Assembly: GCA_963706875.1 (NCBI GenBank)
Contig: CAVPNW010000016.1
Location: 248,001-312,000 of the forward strand
Direction: 5' to 3'
Length of the DNA stretch: 64,000 nt
DNA from: Prado023 sp963706875
GTDB taxonomy: Bacteria > Actinomycetota > Actinomycetes > S36-B12 > CAIYMF01
Shown here: positions 54,832-63,621 of the stretch, one piece after another
How the letters are laid out: each line of letters opens with the position of its first letter
Position numbering within the stretch: the stretch's first letter is position 1
Made by a program: the position numbers and the translations under genes
The notes under the pieces: generated by a model
The model's database searches: none
What the model was told of the DNA's origin: nothing
The model's input: only the letters and a program-made list of their open reading frames with translations

Positions 54832-56090
54832 TGGCGCACGAGCTGCTCCGCCTGGCCACCGCGGGGTCGGTCGACGACGGCAAGTCCACGCTCGTGGGCC
54901 GGCTGCTCCACGACACGAAGTCGATCCTGGCCGACACCATGGACGCGATCGAGCAGGTCAGCCGCGACCGGGGACTTGCTGCCCCTGACCTCGCGCTGCT
55001 CACCGACGGCCTGCGCGCCGAGCGCGAGCAGGGCATCACGATCGACGTGGCCTACCGGTACTTCGCCACGCCCAACCGGTCGTTCATCCTCGCCGACACC
55101 CCGGGGCACGTGCAGTACACGCGCAACATGGTCACCGGGGCCTCCACCGCCGAGCTCGCGCTGATCCTCGTGGACGCCCGCAACGGCGTGGTCGAGCAGA
55201 CCCGCCGGCATGCTGCCATCAGCGCCCTGCTGGGCGTGCGGCACATCGCGGTGGTGGTCAACAAGATGGACCTCGTCGGGTTCGACCGCGACGTGTTCGA
55301 GTCGATCCGCGCGGAGTTCGACGCCTACGCCCGCGCGCACGGCGTCGACGACGTGGTGGCTGTCCCGATCAGCGCCCTCGACGGCGACAACGTCGTGACC
55401 CGATCGGCCCGGACCGACTGGTACCGGGGCCCGACCCTGCTCGAGCACCTGGAGGCGGTACCGGTCGGCAGTGACCCCGCCCGCCAGCCGTTCCGGTTCC
55501 CGGTGCAGTACGTGATCCGCCCACAGGACGCCGAGCACCACGACTACCGGGGCTACGCCGGACGGGTCGAGGCCGGAACGGTATCGGTGGGGGACGCCGT
55601 GGTCATCGCCCCGAGCGGGGCGCGCTCGACGGTGGTCGCGATCGACACCTACGACGGCCCCTTGGCCTGGGCGCAGGCGAGCCAGTCGGTCACGCTGCGC
55701 CTGGCTGACGACATCGACATCTCCCGCGGTGACCTGCTGGCTGCGGCGCAGGCGGCGCCCGAGGTCGTCCGTGACGTGGCTGCGACGGTCACGGTGCTCG
55801 CCGAGCAGGCCCTCGTTCCCCGCCAGCGACTGCTGCTCAAGGCCGGCTCGCGCACCGTCCGCGCGTTGGTCGAGAGCATCGACAGCCGGCTGGACATCGA
55901 CACCCTCGAGGCGCAGGCGGGAGTCGACCGACTTGCGCTCAACGACATCGGAGAGGTGCGGATCCGCCTGGCCGAGCCGGTCGCGTTCGACCCCTACGAC
56001 GAGATCCGTTCCACGGGTGCCTTCCTGCTGATCGATGACCAGACCGGGGCCACCGTGGCTGCCGGGATGGTCCGGACGACTGCCGCATGA
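54831..56090 (+). CDS. cysN: Sulfate adenylyltransferase subunit 1 (GTPase)
   Basis: GTPase subunit that powers APS formation by CysD. 419 residues, EF-Tu-like: G1 TAGSVDDGKSTLVGRLL, G2 ITIDVAYRYF, G3 LADTPGHVQY, G4 VVNKMDLVGFD, then two beta-barrel domains. It ends after the barrels, with no fused CysC (APS kinase) domain, which agrees with an APS-reductase route. Overlaps cysG by four bases. Confidence 0.97.
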   Translation: MAHELLRLATAGSVDDGKSTLVGRLLHDTKSILADTMDAIEQVSRDRGLAAPDLALLTDGLRAEREQGITIDVAYRYFATPNRSFILADTPGHVQYTRNMVTGASTAELALILVDARNGVVEQTRRHAAISALLGVRHIAVVVNKMDLVGFDRDVFESIRAEFDAYARAHGVDDVVAVPISALDGDNVVTRSARTDWYRGPTLLEHLEAVPVGSDPARQPFRFPVQYVIRPQDAEHHDYRGYAGRVEAGTVSVGDAVVIAPSGARSTVVAIDTYDGPLAWAQASQSVTLRLADDIDISRGDLLAAAQAAPEVVRDVAATVTVLAEQALVPRQRLLLKAGSRTVRALVESIDSRLDIDTLEAQAGVDRLALNDIGEVRIRLAEPVAFDPYDEIRSTGAFLLIDDQTGATVAAGMVRTTAA

Positions 56091-57560
56091 CCGCGATCAC
56101 CACCGTTGCCGATCCCGCCGCGCGCTATCCGCTGCTGCTGGACCTGGCCGGACGCGCGACGCTCGTGGTCGGAGGCGGGCCGGTCGCGGCACGCCGGGCC
56201 GCCGGGCTGGTGGCCGCCGGGGCGCAGGTGACCGTCATCGCCCCGGCGATCTGCGAGGACCTCGTCGACCTCGTCGCTGAGGGCGCCGTCGTGTGGTGGT
56301 CCCGTGAGGCGTCGGCCGCCGACGTGACTGCCGGGCCGACAGGAGTGGCACCTCCGGGCGGCGCGGAGAACGCCAACGGGACCGGGGCACCCTTCCGGGT
56401 CGGGAACGCCGGCGGGGCCGATGCGTCCCGCTGGTGGCTGGTGCACACGGCGACCGGCGACCTGCTGGTCGACGAGGCGATCGCCCGGCGGGCCGACGAC
56501 GCCGGGATCTGGTGCGTGCGCGCCGACAGCGCCGAGGAGTCGGCCGCCCACACCCCAGCGATCGCCCAGGGCCCGGACGGGGTCCAGGTGGCGGTCTCCG
56601 GCGGTGGCGACCCGGGACGCGCCCGCGCGATCCGCGACGCGATCAGCGACCTGCTCGCCACGGGCGCCCTCCCCCTGCGCCGAACCCGCCCCGCCCCCAC
56701 CGCGCCCGGATCACGTCGGGTTCGAGCGGATCGCGTTCGTCCGAACCCGACGCGATCGGCCGATGCACCCAGCAGACCCGACGCGATCCGGGCGAGTGGG
56801 GCGCGTCGTGCTGGTTGGGGGTGGGCCGGGGGATCCTGGGTTGATCACCGTTGCGGGGCGGCAGTGGTTGGCGCGCGCAGACGTCGTCGTCACCGACCGG
56901 CTCGGCCCGACCAGTCTCCTGGCCGAGCTGGGCGCGGACGTCACGATCATCGATGTGGGCAAGACCGCCGGGAACCACCCGATCCCCCAGGACGAGATCA
57001 ACCGGATCCTGGTCGAGCATGCCCGGGCCGGGCGCACGGTCATCCGGCTCAAGGGCGGTGACCCGTTCGTCCTCGGCCGCGGCGGCGAGGAGGCCCTGCA
57101 CTGCCTGGCCCACGGTGTCCCGGTCGAGGTGGTTCCGGGGGTGACGTCCGCGGTGAGCGTCCCCGCGGCCGCGGGCATCCCGGTGACCCACCGTGGGATC
57201 ACCACGTCGCTGGTCATCGCCAGCGCGCACGCCGGTGCCGGACAGGCGCTCGACGCCGCTCGGACCGCACCCCACGACGCGACCCTCGTGCTGCTGATGG
57301 GCCTGTCGGGGCTGGCCGGGACGGCGCAGGAGCTGATCACATCCGGACGCGACCCGCGCACCCCGGTGGCGGTCATCAGCGACGGATGGACACCTCGGCA
57401 GCGCACCGTGTCCGGATCGCTGGCGAGCATCGCCGGTGACGTGGACGCCGCCCGACTGCCCGGGCCGGTCGTGATCGTCGTCGGCGAGGTGGTCACCCTG
57501 CGCGCAGAACTCGGCGACCTCTCCGGCGTGCCGCAGGCACAGATCGCACGGGCTGGGTGA
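56087..57560 (+). CDS. cysG: Siroheme synthase: precorrin-2 dehydrogenase fused to uroporphyrinogen-III methyltransferase, frameshifted
   Basis: Makes sirohydrochlorin for SirA. N-terminal domain (about 1-190): NAD site TLVVGGGPVAARRAAGLVAAGA and ISDLLATGALPLRR. C-terminal domain: VVLVGGGPGDPGLITVAGRQWL, VIRLKGGDPFVLGRGGEE, EVVPGVTSAVSVPAAAGIPVTHRG, the SUMT signatures. The two lie in different frames; removing one C from the C-rich stretch near 56690-56700 gives a single 490-residue CysG-like protein. If truly separate, the methyltransferase would begin at ATG 56763. The ferrochelatase step is supplied by the next gene. The linker holds an 11-bp inverted repeat. Confidence 0.87.
56714..56752. 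repeat. 11-bp inverted repeat in the cysG linker
   Basis: CGTCGGGTTCG / CGAACCCGACG with a 17-base loop, followed by a near-direct repeat of ACCCGACGCGATC at 56773-56787. It lies between the two enzyme domains, in or next to the frameshift, where the protein is not conserved. Confidence 0.65.
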
Positions 57561-58330
57561 CCATAGGCGCAATGTCCCTGACACTGCTGGCCCACGGATC
57601 GCCGGACCCCAGGCATGCGCGTGACGTCGCGTCCCTGGCCGGCCGCCTCAAGGTGGCCGGGATCGACACCCGGGCGGCCTACCTCGATCACCACGAGCCG
57701 AATCCCGCCGGGGTCGCGCGCTCGTGGCACGAGGCCGGGGCAGCCGACACCACCGTCGTCCCGCTGCTCATCAGCCCCGCGTACCACGCCCGGGTCGACG
57801 TCCCGGTCGCAATCAGCACCATGCGCTCGGCGGCCCCCGGGCTCGGCGTCGCGGTCGCGGAACCCGTCGGGCTGCACCCGTTGCTGCTCACCGCCGCAGC
57901 CGAGCTGATCGCCGCCTCCGGCCTCCCCGTCGACGGCCGCACCGGGATCATCCTCGCCGCGGCCGGCTCCCGCGACCTGCGCGCCGTGGGCGCCATGGAG
58001 TCGCTGTTCCGCACCCAGGGGCCGGCCCTGGCCGACTCACTGGGGGCTCGGGCGGTGCGCGCTGCCTACCTCGACGGTGGCCGGCCGCTGGGGCGGATGC
58101 GCACGCTCATGCGGTGCGTGGACGGCTGCACGTCGTTCATCGTGGTCCCGATGGTGATCGCCGACGGCATCCTGCGCGACCGGATCGGCACGGCGGCCGA
58201 ACGGCACGACACCCCGGTCACACCAGGGGTCCTGGCCGACACGAACGCCATGGCCGACCTCGTGGTCCTGCGCGCCGGATCCGCGCCGGCGCCGACGTGC
58301 GCAGCATCCCCGTCGCGCGCCCGACGCTGA
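57557..58330 (+). CDS. Sirohydrochlorin ferrochelatase (CbiX/SirB-like)
   Basis: Inserts iron into sirohydrochlorin to finish siroheme. 257 residues with two CbiX repeats: LTLLAHGSPDPRHARDVASL with the metal-binding His, VVPLLISPAYHARVDVP with the second His, then the second repeat GIILAAAGSRDLRAVGAME and FIVVPMVIADGILRDRI. In the second repeat the His positions are changed, as in one-active-site long forms. GTG 57557 overlaps the cysG stop (GTGA); ATG 57572 is an alternative. Last gene of the sulfur operon; cobalt chelation is a less likely role. Confidence 0.85.
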   Translation: MTIGAMSLTLLAHGSPDPRHARDVASLAGRLKVAGIDTRAAYLDHHEPNPAGVARSWHEAGAADTTVVPLLISPAYHARVDVPVAISTMRSAAPGLGVAVAEPVGLHPLLLTAAAELIAASGLPVDGRTGIILAAAGSRDLRAVGAMESLFRTQGPALADSLGARAVRAAYLDGGRPLGRMRTLMRCVDGCTSFIVVPMVIADGILRDRIGTAAERHDTPVTPGVLADTNAMADLVVLRAGSAPAPTCAASPSRARR

Positions 58331-58343
58331 CCGGCCAGACCAC

Positions 58344-60500
58344 CTACCCGCTGATCCCCATCGCGGCCAGGATCACGGCCTGCGTCTGCGCCTCCTCGTC
58401 GAGGGACGCGTAGCGCCCGGCCGCCCCGCCGTGGGATCCCTCCTCGAGGGCGACCCGCAGGAGCACCCCGCCCCGACGACCCGGGACCTCGACCGCGCCC
58501 TGCTGCGGATCCGTCGCCCGCAGCCGTGCGACCCACTTCGCCGGCTCATGGACCATGACCCGGGGGTCGTGGACCGCTCCAGTGGCCAGGATGAAGGGCC
58601 GGCGACCGGCGGGCGGGACGTTGTCGTAGGGCGAGTAGTCCACCATCCACGCGTACTGCTCGGGCAGTGCGGGGTTGCCCCACTCCTCCCACTCCCCCAC
58701 CGTCAGGGGCAGATCCGGATCCAGCATCGAGTTGATGACGTCGACGAAGGGCACCTCGGCGATGACACCAGCGAAGGCCTCCGGGTCGAGATCCATGCTC
58801 GCGGCGACCAGCAGCCCCCCGGCCGAGCCACCGCGGGAGACGATCCGGGAGCCGTCGACCGCTGCCTCGGGGCCTGACCCCAGGGCCCGGGCGACGTCGA
58901 CGAAGTCCCGGAACGAATTGGCCTTGGTCGCCATGTGTCCGCCGTCCCACCAGCGCCGGCCGAGCTCACCACCTCCACGGACGTGCGCATGCGCCCAGAC
59001 CACCCCCCGGTCCAGCAGGCTGGGAAGCGCCCGGCTGAACGCAGGGTCGTAGGCGTACTCGTAGGCGCCGTACCCGTACAGCAGGCAGGGGGCTGTCCCG
59101 TCCAGGGGGGTCACCCGATGGGCGACCAGCGTGACTGGGACGTGCTCCCCGTCGCGGGCGGTGACCCACTGCTCGGTCACGACGTAGTTGCCTGCGTCGT
59201 GGTTGGGCGCCTCGCCCCGGTGGCGCACGACCGGCTCAGCAGCGGGGTCGAACGGATGGTCGGTCCAGGTCGGTGGATCCACCCGGCTCTGCACCACGAC
59301 GGTCACGAATGCCGCGTCGAACTCCTCGTTGGCACCCAGCTCGATGGACCCCCCGGGGGCGGCACGCAGCACGCGCGCGTTCGACCAGTCCAGCCCGGAT
59401 GCAGCCACTGGGACCACGTAGTGGGCCGGGCGCCCCGACTCGCGCAGGCTGATCACCACGTGGCCGGCGAACGCATCGACGGCCAGCAGCCGCCTGATGG
59501 GCCCAGCCTGGGAGTCCACCTCGGAGCGCGCGACCCCGACCTCGCCCGGCAGCGGGGCGTCGATGGCCGGCTGCCAGGCCGCGGGATCGGTCGACCTGAG
59601 GCCCACCCAGCTGAGCGTGAACTCCCGCGCACCGCCGTGGTTGGTCACGACGAGGAAGGGCTGCAGGCCGCCAGGAACGGATTCGACGGCGTACTCATGG
59701 CCCTCGCGACGCCCCCCGACTGCGGTCGGTGGGGCGGTCGGGTCCTGCGCCGGGATCGCCCACGTCTCGGAGCTGTCCCGGCTCCCGGCGTGGATCAGCA
59801 CCCACTGCCCGCACCGGGTCGTGCGCACCGACAGCTCGAAGCGCCGGTCGTCCTCCTGCAGCACGAGCACATCGGTCGCCGGATCCGTCCCAACCACGTG
59901 GCGCCACACCTGATGGGGCCGGTACACGTGGTCCACCAGGGTGTAGAAGTAGGTGCGCCCGTCGGCCGCCCACGCGCCGCCGTAGTAGGTGCGCCCCATC
60001 CGCTCGGGGAGGTCCGTGCCCGTGGCCACGTCGCGGAAGCGCAGCTCGTAGAGCTCCTCGCCGGTCGCATCGAACGACCACGCCAGCAGCGAACCGTCCG
60101 GGCTGACCTCTCGCACCCCGACCTCGCCGTAGGTCGATCCGACCGCAGCCGCCTCGACGTCGAGGTCCACTAGCGTGGTCCACTGCCCCGCGCCCGGCGC
60201 CCGGCGCTGGAACTGGCCGAGCTGCGCGCCATCGGGCATCACATCCCGGAACTGCGCGGACCCACACGTGTGCGCCGGTCCCTGCTCTGTCAGCGGCGTT
60301 CGGGAGACCATCTCCGTGAACAGCCGCCGGCGCAGGGGCTCCAACGGCGCAGTGGCGGCGGCGTAGTGGTCGAGCTCGGCGCGCAGGTAGGCCGTCAGGT
60401 CCTGGCCCCCCTCGGCCATCCAGGCGAACTCGTCAGGGATGTCCCGGCCATGCACGTGGCGGACATGGGGGCGCGTGGGTGCCACAGGAGGGGTGACCAT
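58344..60500 (-). CDS. S9A family oligopeptidase (oligopeptidase B-like)
   Basis: Cytosolic serine peptidase that cuts short peptides, usually after Arg or Lys. 718 residues: a beta-propeller domain (about 70-400) and an alpha/beta-hydrolase domain. Catalytic Ser in SRGGSAGGLLVAASM, Asp in ATGAVHDPRVMVHEPAKWVA, His in LEEGSHGGAAGRYASLDE; also the family block LLYGYGAYEYAYDPAFS and HVRGGGELGRRWW. The start is ATG 60500, divergent from the peptide importer, and its stop faces sirB 14 bp away. It may process peptides imported by that transporter. Confidence 0.93.
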   Translation of the reverse strand: MVTPPVAPTRPHVRHVHGRDIPDEFAWMAEGGQDLTAYLRAELDHYAAATAPLEPLRRRLFTEMVSRTPLTEQGPAHTCGSAQFRDVMPDGAQLGQFQRRAPGAGQWTTLVDLDVEAAAVGSTYGEVGVREVSPDGSLLAWSFDATGEELYELRFRDVATGTDLPERMGRTYYGGAWAADGRTYFYTLVDHVYRPHQVWRHVVGTDPATDVLVLQEDDRRFELSVRTTRCGQWVLIHAGSRDSSETWAIPAQDPTAPPTAVGGRREGHEYAVESVPGGLQPFLVVTNHGGAREFTLSWVGLRSTDPAAWQPAIDAPLPGEVGVARSEVDSQAGPIRRLLAVDAFAGHVVISLRESGRPAHYVVPVAASGLDWSNARVLRAAPGGSIELGANEEFDAAFVTVVVQSRVDPPTWTDHPFDPAAEPVVRHRGEAPNHDAGNYVVTEQWVTARDGEHVPVTLVAHRVTPLDGTAPCLLYGYGAYEYAYDPAFSRALPSLLDRGVVWAHAHVRGGGELGRRWWDGGHMATKANSFRDFVDVARALGSGPEAAVDGSRIVSRGGSAGGLLVAASMDLDPEAFAGVIAEVPFVDVINSMLDPDLPLTVGEWEEWGNPALPEQYAWMVDYSPYDNVPPAGRRPFILATGAVHDPRVMVHEPAKWVARLRATDPQQGAVEVPGRRGGVLLRVALEEGSHGGAAGRYASLDEEAQTQAVILAAMGISG

Positions 60501-60667
60501 GACGGCCGAACCTAGCAGGGCCCAGCCGCCTTACCCGACGATGACGCATCGTGGTCCGAATCCGATCATGAGTCGGCTATCCTGCGCACGTCCTTCCGAC
60601 CCGGGGTGGGGGAATCACCCGCCGGAGGCGGACCCGAGGCCGCGCGCCCCTGCCATCGGAGGCACCG

Positions 60668-62566
60668 ATGAAGCTCCTCTCCCCGTCCAAGCTCCTGATC
60701 GCCGCCGGTGCTGCGTGCGCACTGCTGCTTCCGAGCGCCGCCGTGCACGCCGACGAGTCCCCGTCGCCCGCGGCCTCGCCGGTCCCGATCTCGGCAGCCA
60801 CCGGCCCGTTCACGGTCGGCATGACCACCGACGTCGACTCGCTGAACCCGTTCACGGGCATCGTGGCCGAGGCCTACGAGATGTTCCAGCTGATGTACCC
60901 GACGCTCACGTCCTCCTCAGCCGAGGACTTCTCGCCGGTGCCCGACCTCGCCGAGTCGTGGACCGAGTCCGCCGACCAGACCACCTGGACCTACAAGATC
61001 CGTCCCGGGCTGACGTGGAACGATGGCACGCCACTGACCGCCCGGGACGCCGCCTACACCTTCAACCGCATCCTCAACGGCGACTACGAGAAGACGAACT
61101 ACGGCGGTTACGTCGCCAACATCACCAAGGCCGAGGCCCCCGACGACACCACCTTGGTGCTCACCGTCTCCAAGCCGACGCCGCTGATGGATCGCCTGGC
61201 CGTCTACATCCTGCCCGAGCACGTATGGAGCCAGATCGACGGCAAGGAGGTGCGCTCGTACCCGAACGAGCCGACCGACGGCCAGCCGATCGTCGGGGCC
61301 GGTCCCTACACCCTGGTCGAGCGGCAGAAGGGGCAGTTCCTGCGCTTCGAGGCCAACCCGGACCACTGGCGCGGCAAGCCCGCGTTCGACGAGCTGGTCT
61401 TCCGCGTCTACAAGAACGACGATGCCCTGGGGCAGGCGCTGCGCAAGGGCGAGGTGGACTTCGCCCACGACATGCAGGCCAACGTGTTCGACGCGGTCAG
61501 CGGCGACAGCGGCATCACGCCGATCGAGGCCGCCAACTACGACTTCAGCCAGATCGGGTTCAACACCGGCGCCGCCCTGGCCGACGGCACACCGATCGGC
61601 GACGGCCACCCCGCGCTGAAGGACACGCGGGTCCGCCAAGCGCTCAACTGGGCCATCGACCGGCAGGTCCTGGTCGACAAGGTGCTCGCCGGGCACGGGA
61701 CGGCCGGCAGCACGGTGATCCCGCCGCTGTACACGACGCTGCACCTGCAGCCCGAGAACCCCTACAGCTACGACCCGGTGAAGGCTGGCCAGCTGCTCGA
61801 CGAGGCCGGCTACCCGCTGGGCGCTGACGGCAAGCGGTTGGACAAGGACGGCTCCCCGCTGACCTTGCGCCTGCTGGGCCGGCAGGAGTCCCAGGCGTCC
61901 CAGCAGACCGTGCAGTTCGTCCAGGGATGGCTGGAGGATCTCGGCATCACCGTCGAGACCAAGATCGTCTCCGAGGACTCACTCATCGAGCTCAACGGCC
62001 AGGGCGACTTCGACATCTTCGAGTGGGGCTGGGGCGTCGAGCCCGACCCTGACTACCAGCTCTCCACCTTCACCTGTGCCCAGCGTTCCTCGGAGGAGGA
62101 CGGCACCATCTACGCGGGGCTGTCGGACTCGCACTTCTGCAACGAGGAGTACGACAGGCTCTACGCCGAGCAGGCCACCGAGACCGATGCGGGGAAGCGT
62201 GCGGAGATCGTCAAGCAGATGCAGCAGATCCTCTACGACGAGGCCCCCTACGCCGTGACCTACTACCCCGACATGCTGCAGGCGCGGCGCACCGATGCCG
62301 CACACAACTTCGTCGCCCAGCCCACCACAAGCGCCGACGGTCAGCCCGGCCGCGAGCTGTTCCAGTTCGGGACCTGGGCCTACAGCGCGATGCAGCCCGG
62401 CGCCGCCCCCACGGACGGGGCATCCGGGGAGGCCGAAGCCTCGGACGACTCGGGTGGCTCATCCTTCAACCCCGCGATCCTCGCCGGGATAGTCGGCCTG
62501 GTCGTGGTCGGCGTGGGCGCGGCGGTGCTCCTGGGCCGACGGCGCCCAGACGAGGACGTCGAATAG
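60668..62566 (+). CDS. Peptide ABC transporter substrate-binding protein with C-terminal membrane anchor
   Basis: Captures oligopeptides or a similar solute for import (SBP family 5, DppA/OppA-like). 632 residues: signal peptide (KLLIAAGAACALLLPSAAVHA), family start TVGMTTDVDSLNPFTGIVAEAYEMF, LAESWTESADQTTWTYKIRPGLTWNDGTPL, and DTRVRQALNWAIDRQVLVDKVL. There is no lipobox Cys; instead a C-terminal helix (FNPAILAGIVGLVVVGVGAAVLLG) followed by RRR would hold it in the membrane. The start has GGAGG five bases upstream. First of the importer operon; permeases follow at once. Confidence 0.92.
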   Translation: MKLLSPSKLLIAAGAACALLLPSAAVHADESPSPAASPVPISAATGPFTVGMTTDVDSLNPFTGIVAEAYEMFQLMYPTLTSSSAEDFSPVPDLAESWTESADQTTWTYKIRPGLTWNDGTPLTARDAAYTFNRILNGDYEKTNYGGYVANITKAEAPDDTTLVLTVSKPTPLMDRLAVYILPEHVWSQIDGKEVRSYPNEPTDGQPIVGAGPYTLVERQKGQFLRFEANPDHWRGKPAFDELVFRVYKNDDALGQALRKGEVDFAHDMQANVFDAVSGDSGITPIEAANYDFSQIGFNTGAALADGTPIGDGHPALKDTRVRQALNWAIDRQVLVDKVLAGHGTAGSTVIPPLYTTLHLQPENPYSYDPVKAGQLLDEAGYPLGADGKRLDKDGSPLTLRLLGRQESQASQQTVQFVQGWLEDLGITVETKIVSEDSLIELNGQGDFDIFEWGWGVEPDPDYQLSTFTCAQRSSEEDGTIYAGLSDSHFCNEEYDRLYAEQATETDAGKRAEIVKQMQQILYDEAPYAVTYYPDMLQARRTDAAHNFVAQPTTSADGQPGRELFQFGTWAYSAMQPGAAPTDGASGEAEASDDSGGSSFNPAILAGIVGLVVVGVGAAVLLGRRRPDEDVE

Positions 62567-62568
62567 AC

Positions 62569-63621
62569 ATGGGGCCCACCGTGGACGTGGCCTCCACCCA
62601 GCCGGCCCCGAGCTCGGCTGAGGCCGGTCCGGGGCGCTCACCGGGGATGAGCCCCGGGACGCGGTACGCGCTGCGGTCGATCGGCTCCGGACTGGTCACC
62701 CTGGCGTTCGTCGTGGTGTTCAACTTCTTCCTCTTCCGGATGCTGCCCGGTGACCCGATCGGGCTCTACACCCGCGGGCGCAACGTCGACCCGGAGCAGA
62801 TCGCCAAGCTGCGCGCAGAACTGGCCCGACCCATCGGCGAGCAGTTCCTCGCCTACATCGCCAACCCGTTCGCCACCACCATCAACTCCGCCCGCTTCAA
62901 CCGGCCGGTCTGGGAGCTGATCGGCGACCGAGTCGGGGCCACCCTCCTGCTGGTCGGGACCGCCATCCTGCTGGCCTCGATCATCGGGACGCTCATCGGC
63001 ATCCGGGCGGCGTGGAAGCGCGGAGAGCGCTTCGACAGCATCTCGTCGGCGGTCACCCTGACGCTCTACGCGATGCCGGAGTTCTGGCTGGGCATGATCC
63101 TGCTGATCATGTTCGGCGTGGGGACCGCCGTCACGCCGGGCATCTTCCCGATCGGCGGGATCATCTCGCCGGGCGTGGACCCGAGCAGCCTCGAGGGGCT
63201 CCTCAACGTCGCGTGGCACATGGTGCTGCCGGTCACCACGCTGGCAGCCGTGTACCTGGCCGAGTACGCGCTGGTGATGCGCGCGAGCCTGATCGATGAG
63301 ATGGGCCAGGACTACCTGACGGTCGCCCGGGCCAAGGGCCTGAAGGACAAGGAGGTGCGCCGGCGCCACGCGGTGCCCAACGCGATCCTGCCGACGGTGA
63401 CGCTGATCTTCATGAACCTCGGCTTCGTGATCTCCGGGGCGATCACCGTCGAGACGGTCTTCTCCTGGCCGGGGCTGGGGCTGCTCACCTACGACGCCCT
63501 GCGCGGTCCGGACATCGCCCTGCTCCAGGCGACGTTCCTGCTGTTCTCCATCGGGGTGATCGCGGCGAACATCATCGCCGACCTCATGTACGCCGTCCTC
63601 GACCCACGGGTGCGTGTCTGA
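62569..63621 (+). CDS. Peptide ABC transporter permease (DppB-like)
   Basis: First permease of the importer, 350 residues with six helices. VVVFNFFLFRMLPGDPIGLYTRG is the family N terminus; the long periplasmic loop and then GATLLLVGTAILLASIIGTLIGI follow; the EAA loop is DYLTVARAKGLKDKEVRRRHAVPNAILPTVT. Two bases separate it from the receptor gene and it overlaps the next permease by one base (TGATG). Confidence 0.95.
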   Translation: MGPTVDVASTQPAPSSAEAGPGRSPGMSPGTRYALRSIGSGLVTLAFVVVFNFFLFRMLPGDPIGLYTRGRNVDPEQIAKLRAELARPIGEQFLAYIANPFATTINSARFNRPVWELIGDRVGATLLLVGTAILLASIIGTLIGIRAAWKRGERFDSISSAVTLTLYAMPEFWLGMILLIMFGVGTAVTPGIFPIGGIISPGVDPSSLEGLLNVAWHMVLPVTTLAAVYLAEYALVMRASLIDEMGQDYLTVARAKGLKDKEVRRRHAVPNAILPTVTLIFMNLGFVISGAITVETVFSWPGLGLLTYDALRGPDIALLQATFLLFSIGVIAANIIADLMYAVLDPRVRV

